A DNA stretch of 64,000 nucleotides from Maniola hyperantus (taxonomy: Eukaryota; Arthropoda; Insecta; Lepidoptera; Nymphalidae). Below the pieces are notes generated by a model. It was not told where the DNA came from. It saw nothing but the letters and a program-made list of their open reading frames with translations, and did not search any database. Made by a program: the position numbers and the translations under genes. Below are positions 24,701 through 36,780 of the stretch, piece after piece. Numbering within the stretch: the first letter of the stretch is position 1; every line of letters begins with the position of its first letter. The stretch covers positions 8,890,734 to 8,954,733 of the forward strand of contig NC_048556.1 of the NCBI RefSeq assembly GCF_902806685.2, written 5' to 3'.

Positions 24701-27700
24701 GTACGCCATTTTGAGTATCGTGCTGAGTTCGGTAGTCGTCATCCTGGCTACCCTGTCGGTGTTCATCTACAGGTAGGTACCTACATAATATTTTATACCC
24801 CTTAGATCTATCCAATAAAGTCTTTATTGCATAGACATACAGGATGTAACCAGAAAGCTAGCGAAAACTCTGATTCTGCCAAAAATACCGGTCTGTAATC
24901 GTTTTATTCTTAAAAAATAAGTCGTGCGAATTTTTTACAGTATCGTATATCAAGACAGTAATATTACATAACACAAGAGAGAGTGAGAGGAGCACGAATT
25001 GCTCCTAAGAGATGTGTAGGAAACACGTTCAAGGAAAGAAAGAAAGAAAGAAAGAAAACTTTTATTTAATCACAATACTACAATAAACCTTAAAAGCTAA
25101 TTAAGTCAATCTGCATAACTAAACTGATAAGTAAAAAATAATAATAATAAAAATATACTATATATATACGAGTACGTGTGACCAAATATAGGTCTCCCAC
25201 TCAGCATCATGCTGCAGCAAGCTGCAGCGCTGGTTTTCAGTGGGAGCCTTAACAAGTGAAGTCACGGACGAGGTATTTACCTACTACAGTATATTATAAA
25301 AATAAAATACGCAAACAACTAAACTAAGGTTTAAAGAAATAATTTAAAAAAAAGATAAAAACATATAAGACAATATAAGAAAACTAAGACCATACATAAA
25401 ATAAAAAATAAAAATAAAAAAAAATATGAGAAGAGGTATAACGGAATTATTATAAAATATGATCATTGTAAAAAACAATAAGTGCAATAAAATATGCGAC
25501 ATAAGTGCTGAAACGATAGGTGCTGGTCCGAATAGTATAAAATGATTAAGTAATTAATTTTAACTTGGAGGAATTTGATATGCAGTGAAAATATTTGAGG
25601 TTGCGCTTCCTTAGGCCAATATCTCACTAGGACACCATGTGTCTTGAGCTACCAATCGAGAAACACCAGACCAGACATCAGCGGCGAAGTATTAGGACTA
25701 CTCCCAACCACCGGATATGACATTCCCCCCACCGGATATGAATTCCACGTAGAGATTTCCCAGTTGCCTCAAGGCCGATGTCGAACAAGTGCCATCAACC
25801 CATTTTGAGAAGGTTGAAATCAGTCCCATCCGATACCCGGGATCCTGAGTCGCCTCTTACCTGACGCCGACTGTGCCGCTGGGTTTTTAGTGGGTAGCCT
25901 GTGCCAGTGCCAGTGAGTCCCAGATACCCGTTACGTGCGTAATGCGTAAATGCATTTTCCCCAGCGAAAAAAAATAGTCCAAGTAACCTAAGACACCTGT
26001 GAAGACACGTCTGGGCAAGGAGGCTCGACCTTAATACCCCAACAGACTTTTATCGACCAGTCTATTGAGAGGACACCACAGAGCAGTCGCCAGGGTGAGA
26101 ACAGTCACCTCACATCAATAGTGTACTTGTACGATTGACATCGTCACGCACGAGCAGTTTGCAAGAGAGTCCTTGGTAGTGCAACTGCCAACTGGTGGTC
26201 AATAAGTGAGAGCCCAATAGCTCTAGACATATTAGTGGTTGCTCCACCAGCGGGTGGAGCCGCTGACATCAGGTGAGGTACCCTCTATAGAGCTATACAC
26301 ATTTCGTTGGTAGCGCGACTGGTGCGCCGGCACTAGTGACCTATGAGATAGTGGCCTTATACTCGTAATATTTCTTCAACGCAAGGGAAAATAGAGAAAT
26401 ACCGACCAAAATTGTCACTGAGATCAATACCTATACAGCTTTATAGGTAAATCGTCGCAATCCCTTTGAGAGATTGTAGGGGAGGCCTCTTATTGTTCAC
26501 CGTCATTGACTTATATATTACTTCGTATGTACAGGGCTATTGAACAAACAAAATGGCACCGATTCAGTGGTGCTTTAGCACCAATGCAACCTCAATGACG
26601 TCTGGATATGAAACGGGTCGTTCATTAGTATCTAAGAAATGGCGCTGATTTATTTGGTTCCAAAGCCGTGAAAAGTTTTGTTCGCTTGGGCATATCTTGT
26701 CATTTATATCGATGTTTATCTTATTTGTAGTGTACAATATCGTAGAAACGCGTAAGGGTCGTTCCAGACCAGTGTTTTTCTTCTGTGCATATTACATCGT
26801 TCTCCTCGCCGATATCATCGTAATAATATGTTGCGTCAAATCTCTTTTGGTTTTGCTATACGAGACCGGACATGAACGTGCATAGCCAGCTTTCATTCCA
26901 TACCTACTATAATAAGTCAATGGTAGGTACCTAACAAAAAAGTATGGGTGAATGGGTGGACTTATTTTTCTATTACCATAATATGAAATAGCAAACAGAC
27001 CAAATTTATTTTCGCTTTGGCTTCCTAAGCAATATAAGATTACGGGTCTCTATATTTCGCCCTAGAAATATATTAGGTACATTCAACTTCTGCCTCAATA
27101 TTGAAGTAATTGATTGATTACACGTTATCTTTCACCCACCCCGAATCCGTTTTTAGTTTTTTACCCATATTTCAAGGGCACAAATTGTACCTACTACGCT
27201 GGTAACATAGTCGAAACTCCACGGATGCGCACGAAGCGATTTGCCTTCGTTTCTAATTCGAGCAACTCGCGCTAGTTATAATATAGGAACGCCCTTCCAC
27301 CATCAGTTTTCCCCTCCATTTTAATATGGATACTTTTAAGTCAAAACTGAATAGGCATCTTCTAGTTTAGCGCATTCCATTTTAAGCTGCATCATCATTT
27401 GCCAGCAAGTCTATTTACAGGCAATCGCTAGTCTATAAAAAAATAAAAAAATGGTTGTGTGGGGGTGGATTATTAGTGTGGACTTAGATTTAAAAAATCT
27501 CGTGGGAACTGCTTGATTTTCCGGCATAACAATTATTAGCTTAAATGCCCTTCTCCGGGATGCAAGCTGTCTGTACCAAGTTTCCATAGCAAGGCTACGG
27601 AGCCCTAGGTTATGTGTGTTATACGCATTGGACCAGTTTTTAATACTGGAAATCTTTTGCGGCTCTTTTTCTAATGTGCGACCATCTTTAGGCGTGTTGG

Positions 27701-30700
27701 TTTCGGATCGTAAAATGCAGCACCAATAACATCGCTGATAAAGTCCCGTAGAAATGTGGCTTCTTTTATTATGACACGCATTTGACCTATTTGCATTGCA
27801 TTCAGTGCGTGTGATGTTTGCGACTCGTCTCCTAATGTGCGACCATCTGTAGTTGGTGACCATCTGTTGGTTTTGGATCGTAAAAGGCAGCAACAATAAC
27901 ATCGCTGATAAAGTCCCGGTAAAATGTGGACTCTTATATATTAATATGACACACATTAATTATTCTTTGCTCGAAACTAGTTACGTAGGTGGCCAAAGAG
28001 ATAAGGCCTGTTAGCGTTGCATTCGGTGCGGGCGACTTTTGCGGCTCGTCTCATAATGTGCGATGATCTTTAGGCGTGTTGGTTTCGGATCGTAAAAGGC
28101 AGCACCAATAACATCGCTGATAAAGTCCCGGTGAAATGTGGCCTGTTTTATTACGAACTCACATCGAAGGCGCATTATGAGTGAATTTGTTTACGTGTCT
28201 AACGCGATCCCGGTAACACATGAAAGCTTTTCGGCTGTTTGTTTGAGACAAAGAGCTTACTTAAGGAAATTATATTATATCTTATATCTATATATATAAT
28301 GGGAAAAGCTGGCTGACTGTCTATCAGACTGATCTATCTTGTGCGTCCAGATATTACGGGCGTTCCCATAACATTTAAATAACTCGATCATCTTAGCGAT
28401 ATTTCCTGCAAGGAATTCGGCTTAATATGGGCGTAGTAATTTGGAAATCTGCTGCAACCATACATTTTATTGAATCAAAATAGGGAAAATAGGTACAATT
28501 TGCGTCGATTCTGAGGTCTTTCTCTGCACTAAATCTAGAGTATCCGCATTTTTTTCTTTTTAATATCGCAAAAGAAGACAGAAATTTAATTTTAAATTAA
28601 AGATAAATGCTACTCTACTAAACACTTTGCACCTAACTTCACGAGGTTTGCAGTTCTAAATTAAATTAAGTATGGCTGTCCTTTTCTTAGTACATTAGTA
28701 AGAAGAAGATGCGAATACCAGAATCAGTATCAATTTATTTGACGTTACCATAGAGCAGGTAATTCCATTGTTAAATCTCAGGGTATAACGGAACAAGTGC
28801 GAAGCAAATTGTGTGTATCGGGGCACGAACGGCACTTCAAATATATTACTGGTGTATTTTGCCAGGCGCCGAGTAAATACCCTTTATTTTATTAAAGCGA
28901 CGCACCGATAACAAATGATTACGGAATAGCCTGAAGCCAGCTGCTACGTTACTAACGATGCTTTGACAATATTTGAACGCACCTAATGCATAGAAGCGTT
29001 GATAGCAGAGTGAACTAGAGTGAGGGAGCTCTCGGTTTGATTCTGGATCGACGATATGATAAATGTTAGGCTATTTGACGTAAAATCATAATATAAAACC
29101 GGCCAAGTGCGAGTCAGGCTCGCGCAATGAGGGTTCCGTACTACAGTCGTATTTTTTCGACATTTTACACGATAATTCAAAAACTATGACGCATAAAAAT
29201 GAATAAAAATCTGTTTTAGAATGTACAGGTGAAGACCTTTCATATGATACCCCTTTTGATTTAGTTATCTTACTTCGAAAATTGAAAATACTAACTATTA
29301 GTTCATGATCACAATTTTTTTTTTGTGTGTTGTAACCACAAATTCACGGTTTTCAGATTTTTCCCCGAATGTCAGCTATAAAACCTACCTACCTGCCAAA
29401 TTTCATGATTCTAGGTCAACGGGAAGTACCCTGTAGATTTCTGGACAGACCGACAGACAGACAGACAACAAAGTAATCCTATAAGGGTTCCGTTTTTCCT
29501 TTTGAGGTACGGAACCCTAAAATAGGACTACATTAGGGGTACCTGCGTTAAATGTACCTACTAATCCGATTGGAGCGCTGGGTATTAATCAGTACCCTTA
29601 TGATAAAATATGAGAAAGTGTGTTTGTTTGTTGGTTTGTTGGTTTGTCCATGATTTTTTAAAAATTATTCTCTTTAATAATGAATTCTAGTCCATAACAA
29701 AAAAAACACCTATACAAAAAATCACTTCATTTTATTACTGCAGTCTAAGACCCTATTGAGCTAAGAACATAGTCTCGTAAGGGTTATGTTATTTAATTTG
29801 CGGTTACGCTCGTAACAGATAAAATAAATGCCTAAAGGTAGGTAATTCGATAAAATAACGCTAATATACAAAGGCTATGTTACAGTAAATAAGACCGTAT
29901 TCCAATTTAGGCTCGGCTCGTCTGTAAGTAAAAGATACTGTCGAAAACCTCTGACACATACATTTTCGTTCAGAATATTATTAGGCTGTCGGTGATAAGG
30001 CGTCCATTACACTATAGGTTTTTTGAATAGTCAATCCCATTAACCATGAGTGATGAATGATTGATGCAACAGAGAATTATTCAGTAAGCTAAGTATAAGT
30101 TTTTATAAATAAATAAAAAATAAAAAAATAAAAAATTTATTCGTATAAACTTTTACAAGCACTTACGAATAGTCGGATGCATCTACCACTGGTTCGGAAT
30201 GCCTTATACTTCACCAACGTTGAAAGAAAAAACTTTTAAAGGCGCCATTTAAACCATATTATGTAACCATACTAGCTGATGCCCGCGACTTGGTGTAATA
30301 TGTACGAATTGTCAGTTTAAGTAACATAAAAATGCAACTCCTCAATATATCGAATTAGGTTGCCTGCACATCGGATTGAAAGAGAGGTGATGCAAAATTA
30401 TGTAGGTTAGGTAGTTAAGCAATAAGATTTAAACAATAGTATGTAAGATTTCTTTATTTAGTATTGTTAGTCCATAAGCGAGAGTAGATCATAAGCCGGC
30501 TCTCAATAAACATCTTCCACCGTTGCCGCATTTAATTATTACCATACGGCCACAACATATCTCATGGCGACCCTTGCCAGTCGGTGCATGCCTAATCTAA
30601 GTGCGTGCACCGGCTGGGCACCGATCAAGATGAAGACTACACAATTTTCAAAAGAATATTATCAAGATTCAAGACTCAATTAGAACAAAAAGAAGAAAAT

Positions 30701-33700
30701 AATTCCACGTCCTATATTAAAAATCAAGAAATAAGCCAAAAAAAAATGAATCGCTTATGAACAGAAGACATCTCAAGCTTCATTGATCGGCCCAGCATCA
30801 TCGTGCGTCCAGGGTTATCCCGGCCAAAACTAGGAGGTGTCCAGGGTATTCCCGGCCCAGTTCGAGGAGTCCAGGGTTTTCCCGGCCCATTAAGATGCAG
30901 TAAAGAAGAGGCGCAGACTCCAGTCCTCCGGACCTGATGACCAAAACCAGTCCTGACGACGACGGCGACTACACGGCGGTCACGAAATTGATTGATAAAA
31001 TGCGTCGCTAACAGTTAAAGTAAGTGCAATTTATCTCTCGTAATGGGCAAATAGGTAGAATGTGTAGCTATTGTAATTTTTTTCTTGGGTACCTAGTTAA
31101 TTTAATTTTGTACGTAGGTTAGGTAAATAATTTGGTTTTTTATAACAAATAATACTTGTTCCACTATCTACTAATAAATTCCATTCGTGCTTTATTAGTA
31201 AGATTTTATATAGTGTGTAGGATAGTTTAAAATAATAATAGATAATTAATAAATGAATAAGTAGGTACTTACTTCTTTCGTAAATATTCGATGTTAAAAT
31301 CGAAATATTCAGAGAATTATAACGGTGTCATCGCGTGGTCAAAGACACACGCGTACCCGAACATTTTGTATTGTTATACGAGACAATGGTTTTGCTCGAG
31401 ATGCAATTTGCAAATACAAGGAAATGAATATGAAATAAGGAGAATTTTTTCCCCTACAGACGTTTTTCGTCTAGTTTCGTGCTAGTGTTGACGATATAAG
31501 ACTTTACCCGGCTTTAACAAATTAGGACTCTGCAAACCAAAGGCTTGATCACCCTTCGGCTGTAGAAGTGCTATAGGTATAAAATATACAATATTTATTT
31601 TGAATTGAGACATACTGACGTAGGAAGATGATTGTTATTTATTTGTTTGAACGCGATATTTTGCGAATATTTAGTACCTCCTCATTCAACTATATATATA
31701 TTTGTCTAGACTCTTGATCATTATCTACCGCGCTGGTGTTAGTGAAAGACCTAGAATTTTTATGAAAAGTTGAATGTTAGTGAAATACTTATTGAAAGAA
31801 ATAAGTTTGATGAAGACTATAAGTCTTATGAAAAATGCTTGCAAGCATGTTATGTTAAATATTTATTAGGAGAGTACGCGCCGCGTTTGTTCATTTGTTT
31901 ATTTATTTGTATTATGTGAAGAAGTAACTTGAAAGGAAGATGAAGACTAGGAGAGATTTATTTTGACTGTCCAGGAAATATGAATACCTGAGATGTTATA
32001 GAATAGAAACCTTATATTTACCGTCTTACGACGATGCTACGACAGCTGTATACTGATGATGAGGACGATTTGATAGGTCAAAGAATCTTTTGAGACAACT
32101 AAGTCGATTTGTGAACTCGATACCTCAGCTATATCTAATACCTATGATGCTATTTTGAGATTATATTATTACCTATGATGAGATTTTTCGAAACTTTTAT
32201 AAAAGATAAATCCTTGACTGTGCACTTAAAAGATTACAATTTTTCTACATATTTATTAGTAAGGTTGAAAGTATGCCCATACGAAGTAAGAGATAAGATA
32301 AATTGCACTTGAGCACAGGAAGTAACGATAAAAAAAAAATGTTTCCTGGCATAATTTTAATTTTATTTAGCATTAGATTTTATTTTTGTGATTGTCATCA
32401 TCTTTTCTTCTGATTCGATGTAGCGTCTAACATTTTTTTTTCTTTTAAGGGGAGGGGTAACCGCATACATTTTCAGGGGAGTTGTAATATGTACGAATTG
32501 TCAGTTTAAGTAACATAAAAATGCAACTCCTCAATATATCGAATTAGGTTGCCTGCACATCGGATTGAAAGAGAGGTGATGCAAAATTATGTAGGTTAGG
32601 TAGTTAAGCAATAAGATTTAAACAATAGTATGTAAGATTTCTTTATTTAGTATTGCTAGTCCATAAGCGAGAGTAGATCATAAGCCGGCTCTCAATAAAC
32701 ATCTTCCACCGTTGCCGCATTTAATTATTACCATACGGCCACAACATATCTCATTGGTCCGCGTGGAATTAGGTTTTCAAAAATCCCGTAGGAACTATTG
32801 ATTTTCCGTGATAAAAGGAGTAGCCTATTTCTTCTCCGGGATGCAAGCTGATGTGGACCAAATTTCGCCAACGAATGGGCTGTGAAAGTTACCAAACTGT
32901 TAGATAGGCAGATCGTATTTCGCACTTATAATACTAGTACCTCTGTAGCGTGGATCATAATTTATTATGGACATGTATTTTCTAGGTCAATCATTTATGA
33001 CATTTTTAGGGTTCCGCACCTCAAAAGGAAAAACGGAACCCTTATAGGATCACTTTGTTGTCTGTCTGTCTGTCCATCTGTCTGTCAAGAAACCTACAGG
33101 GTACTTCCCGTCGACCTAGAATCATGAAATATGGCAGGTAAGTACATCTTATAGCTGAAATTTGGGGAAAAATCTGAAAACCGTGAATTTAGGGTTAGAT
33201 CACACAAAAAAAAATTAAATTGTGGTCATGAACTAATAATTAGTATTTTCAACTTTCGAAGTGAGTTACTATATCAAGTGGGGTATCATATGAAAGGTCT
33301 TCACATGTACATTCTAAAACAGATTTTTATTTATTTTTATGCATCATAGTTTTGGAATTATCGTGCAAAATGTCGAAAAATAAGACTGTAGTACGGAACC
33401 CTGATTGTGCGAGCCTGACTCGCACTTGGCCGGGTTTTTTTATGTCATGATAAAATTTCGTCAATGTTCCGATTTTCGCCACGCGCCAAAATAGCCTTGT
33501 CGCACTGAACAGGTACAATTTTTTTTGTTTCTGCCCAGGCATTACAAACTGGAAGCTGAGATAGCGATGATGACCTGGCGAGTTGGCTGGAGCGACGTGC
33601 TGTTGCCTGGTGGACGTCTCCGAGGCAGCATACATTCCTTGGCTCGAAGGTACAGCTCGGGGGTGAGTGGCTTGCTTGAAGGCTTCTAAAATCAAATGTG

Positions 33701-36700
33701 TTAAGGTATAGGGGTTCCTCAGTGCGTATGAATACAAAATATATGTGTGCGTACGCTTAACACAGTGGTAGTAAATCCAGTGAACGATAAAGCATAGAAA
33801 TATTTCGAAGATCCAAGAGCTGGTGCTTATTTCGCTCAACGGTTAAGCCTTGCTATTTAGCGAGGTAATAGCGCCAGTGTATTGGACACAATGCCTATAA
33901 ATGACCATTTGGCTGGCGTATATTTTTTGTAAATATAAATTTTTTTGTGATATGTTGTTTGTACATGTAAATATATTTAAGTACTTTTCTTTTGTATTTA
34001 AGTCGTGTTAAAACTCTATTGGTTGTAATTAAATAAAGTAAAGTATATTATAAAAAAAGGTCCATAATAGTCCACAAAATCTCTAGTCTGGTAGGCGGTG
34101 CAATTTATTTACTCCACCGCACGCGTCTTCAATTCGATTGTAACTCCGCCGTAAGTAATTGCCACTTTAGTCGGCCAGACATGGCAGCGGCCACGTGAGA
34201 CCTACCCAAAACAGTATAAACCAGGAATACTGTTTTACTGAAACCAGGAAACTGTTGCGATTTACACTAATTAAGCCTCAATAGCTCAACCGGTAAAGGA
34301 GTGGACTGAAAACCGAAAGGTCGACGGTTCAAAACCCGCCCGTTGCACTATTGTCGTACCTACTCCTAGCACAAGCCTGACGCTTAGTTGGAGAGGAAAG
34401 GGGAATATTAGTCATTTAACATGGCTAATATTCTTTTAAAAAATAAAAAAAAAAATAACAAAATAATAATGTAATTGGTTGAAGCTACGTGTTTACCAGA
34501 GTTGTGTTTGTGGCACCTAATTTTCGAATGCCATTCGTTACAAACGCGGTTTCTGTACTACACTATAATTTTTTAATAGTATTCGTCATCTGCGTTTGTA
34601 AGTTACATGTATCTATGCGTTACGCTTATCTTTACCAAGGGACTCCTTACCTTTAACCTAAATAACGATCTCTATGAATTATTACTTCAGTGAAGTTAAA
34701 GCTAAATAAGAAAACTTTTCAGACGGCGTATTCTGACGAAGCCACATCCCTCGCAGGGGACCGTCAAGTATACGCACCTTGTGGGTTCTACAAAGGCTGC
34801 CGTGTCGCCATCAAGAAGGTCGACAAACAGAGGATAGACCTAACCAGACCGCTCCTTCTAGAACTCAAGAAGATGAAGGATTTGGAACATGATCACTTGA
34901 CGAGGTTCTATGGAGCCTGTGTTGATCCTCCGCATTGCTGCCTTTTAACGGAGTACTGCCCGAAGGGATCTCTTCAGGATATTCTGGAAAATGATACGAT
35001 TAAGTTAGATTGGATGTTCAAAGTCAGCTTAATGCATGACATTGTGAAGGTAAGGTTCCAATCCAATCCATCAGCCTGTTTGCGTCCACTGCTGGACATA
35101 GGCCTTTCCAAGAGCGCGCCAAATTGGCGCTGCTCATTAGTAGTAGTGCCCATACTGACCACGCTGGGCAGGCGGGTTGGTCAGCGCAGGGCTGTAGGCT
35201 TTTTCGCACCAGTGACGCTGCTGCCCGTCTCTGGTCTGTATTATTTAAAGCCAAGCCATATGGAATGGTTATCCCGCCATTCTTCGGTCGTCATATCCTC
35301 GTCCGCTGATTCGCAGGGGGCACCACGTGCAGGTGAGGTTGCCATTTGGGGTGCTAACATGTTAGCGCAGAAGGTAAGGTTAGAACCAACTAAATGATTC
35401 CCGCGACTTCGTCCGTGTGGATTTAGGTTTTTAAAAATCTCATGAGAACTCTTTGATTTTTTGGGATAGAAAAGTATATTTGCAAATCGGTGCAGAAACC
35501 TGGGAAAAATCGATGTACAAACATAAACAAAAAAGTCGGAAAAAAACGGACCGAATTGAGAAACACCGCCTTTTTGGAAGTCGATTTAAAAGTAGGATAA
35601 GGGCGTTTGTGCACTCATCCGTATTTGGTTCCTATCCGCGATTCTTCGAAGTGGCCGTCATAAATACGTACATTCGATTCGTATTTTTTTCACGGATCCG
35701 TCAAATCACGGATGAGGACACAAACGCCCTAAGTCCTTCCCCTGGAAGCAAGATATCGCTGTAAATTCAAAATCGGTTGAACGGATGGGCCGTGAAAGGA
35801 TAGCAGACAGACAGACATTAGATTATTAGTAGTGATAACCAATAATCTAATCTTATGAATTTCCTTGAATTTCATAACATTTCTCTATCAAGGATTTTAA
35901 TAAGTTATGCACAGTAGTATAGCTGTGATAGCCTAGTGGTTAGGACGTCCGCCTTCTAAACGGAGGTCGGGGGTTCGATCCCGGGCACGCACCTCCAACT
36001 TTTTGGAGTTATGTGCGTTTTAATTAATTAAACATCACTTGCTTTAACGGTAAAGGAAAACATCGTGAGGAAACCTGCATGCCAGAGAGTCCTCCATAAT
36101 GTTCTCAAAGGTGTGTGAAGTCTACCAATCCGCACATGGCCAGCGTGGTAGACTGACCCGTGCTCTGTAGTGAGCCGGTGATGGGTTGATCATGATGATG
36201 ATGATGATGCACAGTAATTTGTGTACATTTTCATTTGCGTCGTAACCTTCCTTATTCTACCGACTGTTCCCCAGGGAATGCACTATTTGCATAGCAGCGA
36301 TATAAAGTCCCACGGGGCGCTAAAGTCTAGCAACTGCGTCGTGGATTCTCGCTTCGTGCTCAAGATAACTGACTTTGGCCTCAATGCTTTAAGGACTTCT
36401 GAGAAAGACGCAAGGGCTCATAGCTATTGGACTCGTAAGTTTTAGAATATACCTACAGTACGCGGAAGAAAGTAATGTACATCGACTTTTAGAAGGAGAC
36501 AGAGACAACGTTCTACAAAGCCGAAATGTCATTCTAAAGGCCGATGTACCTACATTACTTTCTGCCGCGTACAAAACATGCATGCCTGAGAGTTGTCCAT
36601 GATGTTCTTAAAGTGTGTGAAGTCTGCCAATCAGCACCTGCTGGCCAGCAACAGCGTGGTAGACTATGGCCTATACCCTTGTCATTCTGAGAGGAGACCC

Positions 36701-36733
36701 GTGCTCTGTAGTGAGACGGTCATGGGTTGATCG

Positions 36734-36780
<47 letters not shown>

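Larger units (their letters stand above)
30294..32753 (+). mobile_element. Non-autonomous LTR retrotransposon (about 2.46 kb)
   Basis: Two direct 271-bp LTRs bounded by TG...CA, a 4-bp TTGG duplication on each side (30290-30293, 32754-32757), a primer-binding-site-like 'tggcgacccttgcc' right after the left LTR and a purine tract 'caggggag' just before the right LTR. The 1.9-kb interior has no gag or pol frame that I can recognise, so it must be moved by proteins made elsewhere. A 4-bp duplication fits the Gypsy-type group. Orientation is + from the primer and purine tracts. Confidence 0.93.
30271..32880 (+). repeat. Repeat family B copy split by the LTR element
   Basis: Left piece 'gctgatgcccgcgacttgg' (30275-30293); right piece from 'ttggtccgcgtggaattagg' (32754) on. 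Joining them over one TTGG restores the family order, proving the later insertion. Confidence 0.88.
24773..33538 (+). other. Intron 5 of the receptor GC gene (8.8 kb)
   Basis: Carries the non-autonomous LTR element, a possible LINE tail, a 420-bp inverted-end element, a triplicated 27.7-28.1 kb unit and two family A copies. I see nothing in 26000-26500, 26930-27470, 28200-29090 and 29530-30270 beyond short AT-rich stretches. Confidence 0.75.
35050..36274 (+). other. Intron 7 of the receptor GC gene
   Basis: Starts with a probable LINE 3' remnant (35077-35380), then fragments of family B (35396-35480) and K (35762-35830, minus strand), then a Metulj-like SINE. The 103-codon frame at 35453 is chance. 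Confidence 0.7.

Noticed and set aside
27411..27956. 181-codon open frame on the minus strand
   Set aside because: Crosses a family B fragment and two of the triplicated units; no known domain and a composition typical of chance frames.
30294..32753. Intact retrovirus-like element
   Set aside because: The interior has no recognisable gag, pol or env frame; only the ends needed in cis are present.
35050..35397. Kinase frame continuing past exon E7 as one long ORF
   Set aside because: The sequence after 35049 is repeat-like (LINE 3' remnant), the donor is strong, and GMHYLH at 36275 continues the domain without a gap.
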